Below are positions 52,972-60,928 of a stretch of 64,000 nt of DNA, piece after piece. The stretch covers positions 30,949 through 94,948 of the forward strand of contig JBAUMF010000043.1 of assembly GCA_049578545.1 (NCBI GenBank), in the 5' to 3' direction. The notes under the pieces are model-generated. The model was not told the DNA's origin and made no database searches. It was given only the letters and a program-made list of their open reading frames with translations. The translations under genes were made by a program, and so were the position numbers. Position 1 is the stretch's first letter, and each line of letters opens with the position of its first letter. Origin of the DNA: DASQBT01 sp049578545. GTDB taxonomy: Bacteria; Pseudomonadota; Gammaproteobacteria; Burkholderiales; Thiobacillaceae.

Positions 52972-53635
52972 AGGAGGTCTTTTCCAGAACATAGCCCAGA
53001 CCCCGCAGCGTGCGAATCTCGATGCCCGCTGTTTCGAGCTTCTTGCGCAGGCGATGGACATAGACCTCTACTGCGTTTTCGCCGATTTCCTCGTCCCGGG
53101 TCAAGTGCTCGGCAATTTGTTCCTTGCTGACCACTCGCCCTAGTCGGCTGATCAATAACTCAAGAACGCCGACTTCGCGTGCCGACAGCAGCAAGGGATG
53201 CAGATCAAGAAAGGCCTGCCTTGATGATTTATCCAGCCTGATTCGGCCCGCTTCAAGCCAGCCAGTCCTCTCGGCCTTTGTGCGTCGCAACAAAGCATTC
53301 AGACGTGCATCCAGCTCCTGAAAATCAAAGGGCTTAAGCAGGTAATCATCCGCGCCTGCATTCAGTCCCGCCACTTTGTCCGCCATCGCATCACGGGCTG
53401 TGAGAATCAGGACGGGAAGCGTATTCCCCCGCTTGCGCAAACGTTTGAGTACCTCCATGCCGGATAGGCCTGGCAACCCAAGGTCTAACACCACCGCGTC
53501 AAATTTCCTGATCGATAAGATAGCGTCGGCCTCTCCTCCATCCTGGGACAGGTCGACGTCAAAGCCCATTTGCTTTAGCCCCTGACTCAGGCTATCTGCA
53601 AGGTCAGGGTCATCTTCAACCAGCAGTACGCGCAT
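52964..53635 (-). CDS. OmpR-family response regulator
   Basis: 223 residues. The receiver domain (LLVEDDPDLADSLSQGLKQM, phosphoryl Asp in AVVLDLGLPGLSG) is followed by a winged-helix DNA-binding domain (VEVYVHRLRKKLETAGIEI). It is the first gene of a two-component operon, overlapping the kinase by 8 bases. TctD/QseB-like. Confidence 0.94.
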   Translation of the reverse strand: MRVLLVEDDPDLADSLSQGLKQMGFDVDLSQDGGEADAILSIRKFDAVVLDLGLPGLSGMEVLKRLRKRGNTLPVLILTARDAMADKVAGLNAGADDYLLKPFDFQELDARLNALLRRTKAERTGWLEAGRIRLDKSSRQAFLDLHPLLLSAREVGVLELLISRLGRVVSKEQIAEHLTRDEEIGENAVEVYVHRLRKKLETAGIEIRTLRGLGYVLEKTSCE

Positions 53636-53726
53636 GCGCTTATTCTAATCACCCACGCTCGATATTGCGAAGACCAGTTCCAGGTGCTGGCGGAGTGCAT
53701 GCTGGATCAGCGCCGGCCACAACTTC

Positions 53727-54210
53727 ATGACAGGCAGGATTTCACCCTGGCAGGATGCAAGGTGGGAAGGTTGGATGCTTCAGAGACACCTATCTCGACT
53801 TTATGAAACATACGGTTGCGGATATCAAGAATTCATGCAGGAAACTTTGAGGATGGAGCAGGCGGGCTGCGCGCACTTTGATTTCGGTCAGCGTTTGAAT
53901 GATTATTTTTATGCTGTGATGAACTTGGGGGTGCGCCACGCAAGCAGATCGACTTCACGGAGCGGCAAAATGCCTTTCTGCGCGCACTCCAGCGGGAAGA
54001 AGTGAAATACACCGATCTTCATCGCCAAGGCACCCCAATAACCTTTTCGAGCACATGGAATCTCTTGCTCGCACCATCGTGGATCTTCATAAATCATCCT
54101 TCCACCTGGGCCTGCCCAAAATCAGTGGCTGCCTCTACAGCCGCTGGAAGATGCTGTACGAGCAAACCAAAGGCCTGACAGCGGCGGGAGGAATCAGCCA
54201 AGCCTGCTGA
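53727..54210 (+). pseudogene. Frameshifted unknown gene upstream of sat
   Basis: Three consecutive frames each look coding and join at two short homopolymers. First frame: EFMQETLRMEQAGCAHFDFG and LNDYFYAVMNLG up to a G5 run at 53927-53931. Second: APRKQIDFTERQNAFLRALQ up to the C4 run at 54033-54036. Third: EHMESLARTIVDLHKSSFHL to a TGA at 54208-54210. Repaired, it would be a helical protein of about 125-160 residues that I do not recognise. Either a real pseudogene or a gene with two sequencing errors. Upstream (53640-53726) is also somewhat coding-like. Confidence 0.55.
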
Positions 54211-54433
54211 GGGTCGACGTCATAAGTCCCAGCCTGCCGACGTTCGCGTATTTTCGACGCTTGATTCTTTATCCAGATCCTGTCTTCAGAGCCTGGCTCT
54301 ATTGCTGGTTTGGTATCCGTACACCCTTGTCTGAAAAATCCTTTATCCAAGAATAAAAACAAACGATTTATCAGGTGCCAAGCCTGTTGCTATCCTTATA
54401 AGCTTAAAAGGCCTTTGTATCTGGAGAGCAAGC

Positions 54434-55651
54434 ATGTCCAAACTAGTCCGTCCCCATGGCGGTGGTGACCTTAAGTCCCTGTTGCTGACGGGCGATGCCC
54501 GTAAAACTGAAGTTGCCCGCGCTCAAACCCTGCCCAAAGTCAAACTCAGTTCGCGCGAAACCGGCGACCTCATTATGCTCGGCATCGGCGGCTTCACCCC
54601 TCTGGACGGCTTCATGACCCATGCCGATTGGCAGGGCGTATGCGATGGTTACAAAATGGCCAGTGGCCTATTCTGGCCCATACCAATCACACTGTCCACG
54701 GACGAAGTCACGGCCCAGGGCATCAGGGAAGGCTCCGATGTCGCTCTGGTGGATGACGCAAGCGGTGAAGTCATGGGCACCATGAAAATTACCGAGAAAT
54801 ACTCCATCGACAAGGCTCATGAATGCATGATGGTATACAAGACCACCGATCTCGAGCATCCTGGCGTCAAGATGGTGATGGAACAGGGTCCGGTCAACCT
54901 GGCTGGTCCAGTCAAGGTTCTGTCTACCGGAACATTCAAGCAAGAGTATGGCGATCAGTTCATGACGCCTGCCGAGACCCGCGCAATGTTCGAATCCAAG
55001 GGATGGTCCACCGTGGCTGCCTTCCAGACCCGCAATCCCATGCACCGCAGCCATGAATACTTGGCCAAGATCGCGGTGGAAATATGCGACGGTGTCTTGA
55101 TTCACTCCCTGCTTGGCGCACTGAAGCCAGGCGACATTCCTGCCGATGTGCGTTCCAACGCAATTGGCACCCTGATCGAAAAATACTTCGTGCCCAACAC
55201 CGTGATCCAGGCCGGCTACCCGCTGGACATGCGCTACGCCGGTCCTCGCGAAGCCCTGTTGCATGCATTGTTCCGCCAGAACTACGGCTGCTCCCACCTC
55301 ATTGTCGGCCGCGATCATGCCGGCGTGGGCGACTATTACGGCCCGTTTGATGCGCACAAGATTTTCGACGAAATCCCCAAGGATGCGCTGGAAACCAAAC
55401 CCCTCAAGATCGACTGGACGTTCTGGTGCTACAAGTGCGGCGGAATGGCTTCGGCCCGCACCTGCCCGCACGGCAAGGAAGACCGCCTGCTGCTGTCCGG
55501 GACAAAATTGCGCAAGATGCTGTCAGAAGGCGAACAACCTCCGGCCGAATTTTCGCGTCCCGAAGTGGTTGCCATCCTGCAGAAATACTATGCAACCCTG
55601 GACGACAGCAAGAAAGTCAAAGTGGAGTTGAAAGGTCATTCTGCTGCGTAA
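54434..55651 (+). CDS. sat: Dissimilatory ATP sulfurylase
   Basis: 405 residues. Active-site motifs QTRNPMHRSHE near 198 and GRDHAGVGD near 292 are intact. A Cys pattern (CYKCGG and TCPHGKED, near 331-345) matches the zinc site of Sat proteins from sulfur bacteria. In a sulfur oxidiser it converts APS and pyrophosphate to ATP and sulfate. A strong ggag lies before the ATG. A tataag/tatcct patch at 54391-54402 may hold the promoter. It is the first gene of the sat-aprB-aprA cluster. Confidence 0.97.
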   Translation: MSKLVRPHGGGDLKSLLLTGDARKTEVARAQTLPKVKLSSRETGDLIMLGIGGFTPLDGFMTHADWQGVCDGYKMASGLFWPIPITLSTDEVTAQGIREGSDVALVDDASGEVMGTMKITEKYSIDKAHECMMVYKTTDLEHPGVKMVMEQGPVNLAGPVKVLSTGTFKQEYGDQFMTPAETRAMFESKGWSTVAAFQTRNPMHRSHEYLAKIAVEICDGVLIHSLLGALKPGDIPADVRSNAIGTLIEKYFVPNTVIQAGYPLDMRYAGPREALLHALFRQNYGCSHLIVGRDHAGVGDYYGPFDAHKIFDEIPKDALETKPLKIDWTFWCYKCGGMASARTCPHGKEDRLLLSGTKLRKMLSEGEQPPAEFSRPEVVAILQKYYATLDDSKKVKVELKGHSAA

Positions 55652-55797
55652 CGTAATAAGCAATATCGCGAAAGCGAAAAAAATTCGGGACTCGGCCTGC
55701 CGGAAGCGGATTCGCGAAACGCCCCGGCCAAGGACAGGTTCAAGTTCTAATCGGACCGCGACGATCGCGGATTGTTAGCTAACTAGGAGATTGTGTA

Positions 55798-56265
55798 ATG
55801 CCAACCTATGTTCGTACCGACAAGTGCGACGGCTGCAAAGGTCAGGACAAGACCGCTTGCATGTACATCTGCCCGCACGACCTGATGAAGCTGGACAAGG
55901 ACGGTTCTGAAACCGGCCATGCCATGCGCGCCTTCAACCAGGAACCCGAGCAGTGCTGGGAGTGCTATTCCTGCGTGAAGATTTGCCCCCAGCAAGCCAT
56001 CGAAGTCCGCCACTACGCCGACATCGTGCCCTTGGGCGGCTCCGTCCAGCCGTTGCGCGGCACTGATTCGATCATGTGGACCATCAAGTTCCGTAACGGC
56101 ACCCTGAAGCGCTTCAAATTCCCGATCCGGACAACCCCCGAAGGCTCGATCGATCCTTACGGCGGCAAGCCGAATGCCTCGATGGCCAACATCAGCAAGA
56201 CCGGCTTCTTCGTGCAGGCTGGTGGATACCGCGCAGGCAACCCTGCCGAGCTGATCCGCAAGTAA
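55798..56265 (+). CDS. aprB: APS reductase beta subunit
   Basis: 155 residues. Two [4Fe-4S] binding groups are visible: CDGCKGQDKTACMYICPHD and CWECYSCVKICPQQAIE. A C-terminal tail that wraps AprA follows (GGSVQPLRGTDSIMWTIKF). It passes electrons between the FAD of AprA and an acceptor. The ribosome-binding site is aggaga. The 146-base gap after sat and 39-base gap before aprA fit one transcription unit. Confidence 0.97.
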   Translation: MPTYVRTDKCDGCKGQDKTACMYICPHDLMKLDKDGSETGHAMRAFNQEPEQCWECYSCVKICPQQAIEVRHYADIVPLGGSVQPLRGTDSIMWTIKFRNGTLKRFKFPIRTTPEGSIDPYGGKPNASMANISKTGFFVQAGGYRAGNPAELIRK

Positions 56266-56304
56266 TTGGGCAACAGAAATTTCAAGTTTATGGAGTAACG
56301 CAAA

Positions 56305-58326
56305 ATGGCTGGTGAATTTGGAAATCCGGAAGTAATTGAAGAGGATCTTGATATTCTCTTGATCGGCGGCGGCATGGCATGCTGCGGTGCCGGCTATGAA
56401 ATCATGCGCTGGGCTGAAGCCGCCAAGGTTGAAGCTGGCGTCGATCTCAAGATCAAACTCGTGGACAAGGCTGCAATGGACCGTTCTGGTGCTGTGGCTC
56501 AAGGCCTGTCTGCCATCAACACCTACATCGGTTCCGAGCAGGACCCTGCTGACTATGCCCGCATGGTCTCCAACGACCTGATGGGTATTACCCGCGACGA
56601 CCTGGCCTACGACCTGGGCCGTCACGTGGACGAGTCTGTGCACCTGTTTGAAGAATGGGGTCTGCCCATCTGGAAAACCGACGAAAACGGCGAACGTCAC
56701 GATGGCTCCAAGGGCATGCCCGCGCTGAAGGACGGCGGCAAGCCCGTGCGCTCCGGCAAGTGGCAGATCATGATCAACGGCGAATCCTACAAGTGGATCG
56801 TTGCTGAGGCTGCGAAGAAGGCTCTGGGCATGGACCGTATTGAAGAGCGTGTGTTCATTGTCAAGCTGGTCAACGACAAGAACGACAAGAACCGCATTGC
56901 CGGTGCTGTTGGCTTCTCCACCCGTGACCACAAAGTATTCGTTTACAGAGCCAAGGCCATTCTGCTGGCTGCCGGCGGCTGCGTGAACCTTTTCCGTCCC
57001 CGCTCCGTGGGCGAAGGTACCGGCCGTGCCTGGTACCCCGTGTGGAACGCCGGCTCCACCTACGCGATGGCTGCTGAAGCTGGCGCCGAACTGACCATGA
57101 TGGAAAACCGCTTCGTGCCCGCCCGCTTCAAGGACGGTTACGGCCCGGTGGGTGCATGGTTCCTGCTGTTCAAGGCCCAGGCCACCAACGCATATGGCGA
57201 AGTGTACATGGTCAAGAACAAGGAACTGCTGAACGACTATCCTCCCTACGGTCAGGCTGCCGTTCCGGCTTCCTGCCTGCGTAACCATCTGATGCTGAAA
57301 GAGATGAAGGAAGGCCGCGGCCCCATTTATATGGACACCGTGACCGCGCTGGCAAAACTGCGGGAAACCCTGTCTCCCCGCGAAGTCAAGCATCTCGAAG
57401 CGGAAGCCTGGGAAGACTTCCTCGACATGTGTGTCGGCCAGTGCGGTATCTGGGTTGGCGAAAACGTCGAGCCCGAGAAGAAGAACTCCGAGCTGATGCC
57501 CACCGAGCCCTACCTGCTGGGTTCACACTCCGGCTGCTGCGGCATCTGGGTTTCGGGTCCCGAAGACGTGGGCGCGCCCACTTCCGAAGACCATGCCGAT
57601 GCGGGCAAGATCCCTGGTCACCTGCCCAAGGGCTGGAACTGGGGCTATCGCTCCATGACCACGGTCAAAGGCCTGTTCACCGCCGGTGACGGCGTGGGCG
57701 CTTCCGGCCACAAGTTCTCCTCCGGCTCACACGCCGAAGGCCGCATGTGCGCCAAGTCCATGGTCAAGTACTGTCTTGACAACAAGGACATGAAGCCCGA
57801 GCTGGACACCTCGATCGAGCAACTGGTGGAAGACATCTACCGTCCTGTACGTACCTATATGGAATTCAAGGACTACACCACCGCGATCGACGTCAACCCC
57901 CACTACATCACGCCCAAGATGCTGCAGTTCCGTTTGCAGAAGATCATGGACGAATACGTTGCGGGCGTGGCCACTTACTACACCACCAACGAGAACATGC
58001 TCAACGTGGCGCAGGAAAAGCTGGACATGCTGAAGGAAGACGCCCTGAAGATGCGCGCCAAGGATCTGCACGAACTGCTGCGCGCATGGGAGAACTACCA
58101 CCGTATCCTTACGGCGGAAGCTCACCTGCAGCACATCCTGTTCCGCCAGGAAAGCCGCTACCCCGGCTTCTACTACCGCATGGACAAGAACTTCGTCGAT
58201 GAGGAAAACTGGCACTGCTTCGTTAACTCGGTGTATGACAAGGAAAGCCACAAGTGGAATTGCTTCAAGCGCAAGCACTACGATCTGGTTGACAAGTCCA
58301 AGCTGTTCAAGCCCGCCGCGCATTAA
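56305..58326 (+). CDS. aprA: APS reductase alpha subunit
   Basis: 673 residues. The FAD-binding glycine motif IGGGMACCGAGYE lies near 20-32; AVAQGLSAINTYIG and ENRFVPARFKDGYGPVGAW carry substrate-site residues. With AprB it oxidises sulfite plus AMP to APS (reverse of sulfate reduction). No qmoABC, aprM or dsr genes are in the window, so its electron acceptor is not visible here. A strong terminator follows 23 bases after the stop. Confidence 0.97.
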   Translation: MAGEFGNPEVIEEDLDILLIGGGMACCGAGYEIMRWAEAAKVEAGVDLKIKLVDKAAMDRSGAVAQGLSAINTYIGSEQDPADYARMVSNDLMGITRDDLAYDLGRHVDESVHLFEEWGLPIWKTDENGERHDGSKGMPALKDGGKPVRSGKWQIMINGESYKWIVAEAAKKALGMDRIEERVFIVKLVNDKNDKNRIAGAVGFSTRDHKVFVYRAKAILLAAGGCVNLFRPRSVGEGTGRAWYPVWNAGSTYAMAAEAGAELTMMENRFVPARFKDGYGPVGAWFLLFKAQATNAYGEVYMVKNKELLNDYPPYGQAAVPASCLRNHLMLKEMKEGRGPIYMDTVTALAKLRETLSPREVKHLEAEAWEDFLDMCVGQCGIWVGENVEPEKKNSELMPTEPYLLGSHSGCCGIWVSGPEDVGAPTSEDHADAGKIPGHLPKGWNWGYRSMTTVKGLFTAGDGVGASGHKFSSGSHAEGRMCAKSMVKYCLDNKDMKPELDTSIEQLVEDIYRPVRTYMEFKDYTTAIDVNPHYITPKMLQFRLQKIMDEYVAGVATYYTTNENMLNVAQEKLDMLKEDALKMRAKDLHELLRAWENYHRILTAEAHLQHILFRQESRYPGFYYRMDKNFVDEENWHCFVNSVYDKESHKWNCFKRKHYDLVDKSKLFKPAAH

Positions 58327-58349
58327 TCCGCGTTAAGGCTTACAATGGA

Positions 58350-58380
58350 ACCGGGCGTCGCAAGGCGCCCGGTTTTTTCT
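58350..58380 (+). terminator. Rho-independent terminator after aprA
   Basis: accgggcg at 58350-58357 pairs with cgcccggt at 58366-58373 around an 8-base loop, followed by ttttttct. It probably closes the sat-aprBA transcript before the cysteine-cluster gene. Confidence 0.88.
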
Positions 58381-58414
58381 TTTGCTTACCTATAGTCATG
58401 TTTTGGTGAGGGTC

Positions 58415-59350
58415 ATGAGCGACGACTTCAATAAGCTGATCGGCGATTCGCCGTTTACCGCCAGCCCGGTCACACCGGAAACCATGGAAGGCGACAAAGT
58501 CATCCAGTTCCGTTGCCGCAAGGGCATCGACTGCTGGAATGCCTGTTGCAGCAATATCGATATCATTCTCACGCCCTACGACATCATCAGGCTGAAAAAG
58601 CGGCTGGGCATTTCATCCACCGAGTTCCTGCAGCAGTACACCTATCCGTTCGAGTTCGGCCCCAACGACATTGCCGGGGTCAAATTAAAGGCGGTGGAGA
58701 ATGGCACGGCATGCCAATTCATGCGTCCCGAAGGCTGCGATGTCTATGGGGACAGGCCCACGGCCTGCCGTTACTATCCCATTGCGCTGCTATGCATGCG
58801 CCGTGCGGATGAATTTACCGATCGATCCCAGTATGCACTGGTCAAGGAAGACCATTGCAAGGGCCACCTTGAGCCACGCTCTCTCACCATCGAGGAATAC
58901 CGCACCGAACAGGGTGTGCAGGAATACGATGATTATGGTCGCGCCTGGCGCCAGCTCGTGCTGAAAAAGAAGTCAGCCGGGCCAACCGTCGGCAATGCAT
59001 CCCAGCGCAGCCTGCAACTCTTTTTCATGGCCTGCTATGACGTCGACCAGTTCCGCAGCTTTGTCACCTCGCCCTCGTTTGACGATGTATATGATGTTCC
59101 TGAAGAGGACAAGGCAAAGTGGGATGATGATCTGGATCTGATGAATTTCGGCTTCCGCCTGGTGCGCCAGGTTCTGTTCAACGAAACCACCATTCCCATG
59201 CGGCCCGACGCAATGGAGCGCCGCCAGGCGCGTAAAAAGGAACGCGAACAAATCCTCGACCAGATCGTCGAGAAGCTTCCGACAGAAGAGTTCGTCAAAC
59301 CGCTTCCCGAAGATGCCATTTACGACAAGTACAAGATGGGTGATTCCTGA
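58415..59350 (+). CDS. YkgJ-family cysteine-cluster protein
   Basis: About 311 residues from ATG 58415. The Cys set is CRKGIDCWNACCSN near 31-44, then ACQFMRPEGC and YGDRPTACRYYPI near 98-124, as in YkgJ/FliB zinc- or FeS-binding proteins. The second half is helical, acidic and basic (RRQARKKEREQI). Function is unknown. It lies just past the aprA terminator and heads a string toward the MoxR/VWA genes, so a role in assembling a metal centre is plausible but unproven. Confidence 0.85.
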   Translation: MSDDFNKLIGDSPFTASPVTPETMEGDKVIQFRCRKGIDCWNACCSNIDIILTPYDIIRLKKRLGISSTEFLQQYTYPFEFGPNDIAGVKLKAVENGTACQFMRPEGCDVYGDRPTACRYYPIALLCMRRADEFTDRSQYALVKEDHCKGHLEPRSLTIEEYRTEQGVQEYDDYGRAWRQLVLKKKSAGPTVGNASQRSLQLFFMACYDVDQFRSFVTSPSFDDVYDVPEEDKAKWDDDLDLMNFGFRLVRQVLFNETTIPMRPDAMERRQARKKEREQILDQIVEKLPTEEFVKPLPEDAIYDKYKMGDS

Positions 59351-59362
59351 CAGGTGATTTTG

Positions 59363-59812
59363 ATGCGCACATCAATACTTCTCCTCTGCCTGCTTGCCCT
59401 GCCCGTTCAGGCCGAGTCGCTTTATAAATGCGTCAATGCGGCAAAGCAAGTCACCTATTCCAACCTACCCTGCAGCAAGTTTCCCGGCATGAGTGAAGCA
59501 AAGACCATCGAGCCTGACCCGGGCCCGCCCGTCTCGGAAACGCCCTCACCGGCTGCAAGAGAAAAAGCACGAGACGAAACCGGGAAGCGGAGAACAAAGA
59601 AGACCGCCAAGGAAAAAGCCGAGACCAAACGCGTGCTGAAAGCCGAGCGTGCCGAGAAGAATAAATGTGACAAGATCTCCGATCAGATCAGCGAGGTCAT
59701 GGACAAGATGGACGCCGCCCGCCATAAAGGCTATACCGCCGAGCAGGAAAGCGAGTGGAACCAGAAAATCAATGAACTGACGGCCAAAAAGAATCGGCTG
59801 AACTGTTTCTGA
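59363..59812 (+). CDS. DUF4124-domain exported protein
   Basis: 149 residues from ATG 59363 (aggtg upstream). A signal peptide (MRTSILLLCLLALPVQA) is followed at once by the DUF4124 pattern ESLYKCVNAAKQVTYSNLPC with two Cys. The rest is a Lys/Glu-rich coiled coil (about 60-145) ending in NRLNCF. Family function is unknown. It lies 12 bases after the YkgJ gene and 22 before the ATPase gene. Confidence 0.85.
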   Translation: MRTSILLLCLLALPVQAESLYKCVNAAKQVTYSNLPCSKFPGMSEAKTIEPDPGPPVSETPSPAAREKARDETGKRRTKKTAKEKAETKRVLKAERAEKNKCDKISDQISEVMDKMDAARHKGYTAEQESEWNQKINELTAKKNRLNCF

Positions 59813-59834
59813 TTCACACCGCGTCCGAACAACC

Positions 59835-60644
59835 ATGAACGCCCAACTCGACTCCAGCCTGTATGCTGTAAATATCGAGCCCTATTACGAGCCCGTCTCC
59901 AACGAAGTCGACCTATTCGAAGCCGCCTATAGCACCCGCGTACCCGTTCTTCTCAAAGGGCCGACAGGCTGCGGCAAGACCCGCTTCATGGAATACATGG
60001 CCTGGAAACTCAAGCGGCCACTCATCACAGTGTCCTGCCATGACGATCTCACTGCATCCGACCTCGTCGGCCGTTACCTCGTCAAAGGCGGGGAAACCAC
60101 CTGGGTGGATGGTCCGCTGGCCCGTTCCGTGCGCATGGGCGCCATCTGCTACCTTGATGAAATCGTCGAGGCGCGCAAGGACACCATGGTCGTCATCCAC
60201 CCGCTGGCTGACGACCGTCGCCTCCTGCCGATGGAGAAACTGGGCACGACCCTCACGGCCGGCCCCGAATTCTGTCTGGCCATCTCCTACAACCCGGGCT
60301 ACCAGAGCGTGCTGAAGGAACTCAAGCAATCCACCCGCCAGCGTTTTATCGCCATTGAGTTCAACTACCCACGCCCCGAACTCGAACGCAAAGTGATCAT
60401 CAAGGAAACCGGTGTGGATGGAAGCGTTGCAGACAAGCTCATCAAGCTTGCCGAGATGACGCGCAACCTCAAGGGCAATGGCCTGGAAGAAGGCGCCTCA
60501 ACCCGCCTGCTGGTTCATGCCGGCAAACTTATCGAACAGGGCGTTGAGCCCCGGGCTGCATGCCAGGGCGCCATCTCACAGGCACTGACCGACGACAGCG
60601 ACATGGTGCATGCGGTCAACGAACTGATCGCGGCAATGTTCTAG
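59835..60644 (+). CDS. MoxR-type AAA ATPase, CbbQ/NorQ-like
   Basis: 269 residues. Walker A is GPTGCGKTR near 41-48, Walker B is ICYLDEIVEA near 103, and sensor-1 is FCLAISYNPGYQ. The C-terminal part has the CbbQ_C helices (TRLLVHAGKLIEQGVEP). CbbQ with CbbO reactivates RuBisCO; NorQ with NorD activates NO reductase. Here the pair is downstream of apr genes and no cbb or nor gene is in the window, so the client is undefined. Its stop overlaps the next start by one base. Confidence 0.92.
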   Translation: MNAQLDSSLYAVNIEPYYEPVSNEVDLFEAAYSTRVPVLLKGPTGCGKTRFMEYMAWKLKRPLITVSCHDDLTASDLVGRYLVKGGETTWVDGPLARSVRMGAICYLDEIVEARKDTMVVIHPLADDRRLLPMEKLGTTLTAGPEFCLAISYNPGYQSVLKELKQSTRQRFIAIEFNYPRPELERKVIIKETGVDGSVADKLIKLAEMTRNLKGNGLEEGASTRLLVHAGKLIEQGVEPRAACQGAISQALTDDSDMVHAVNELIAAMF

Positions 60645-60928
60645 TGCCGGACCTTTGCATTTCCGTTGGCCATTTCTACAGCAATGGCGCGTATGGCCGC
60701 AACTGGGGCGTGCGCATGGTCACCGCCTGTACCGCCGACCCGGAAACCGGCGAAGACATGATCGTTTTCAAGGGCGTGGCAGGCTCGGCACGCCGCCACA
60801 ACGGCAGCATCCCAACCATCGAGTTTGCCCGCTGGGTCAAATATGAAGTGTCGCTGAAAGAGAATGACTGGGTTCGTACCGGACCGACTCCCGCAAACGA
60901 ACCCGATCTGCCGACACCGAAATCCTGA
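60644..60928 (+). CDS. Small conserved-looking protein between ATPase and VWA genes
   Basis: 94 residues. Start GTG at 60644 uses the last base of the ATPase stop, and the stop overlaps the VWA start, so all three are translationally coupled. The sequence (ISVGHFYSNGAYGRNWGVRM, later IPTIEFARWVKYEVSLKEN) has one Cys pair near the start and no known family. Likely an accessory part of the ATPase/VWA complex or adaptor to its client. Confidence 0.8.
   Translation: MPDLCISVGHFYSNGAYGRNWGVRMVTACTADPETGEDMIVFKGVAGSARRHNGSIPTIEFARWVKYEVSLKENDWVRTGPTPANEPDLPTPKS

Noticed and set aside
55783..57393. A 536-codon minus-strand frame opposite aprBA
   Set aside because: It is a shadow of two well-conserved genes, with no ribosome-binding site or family signature of its own.
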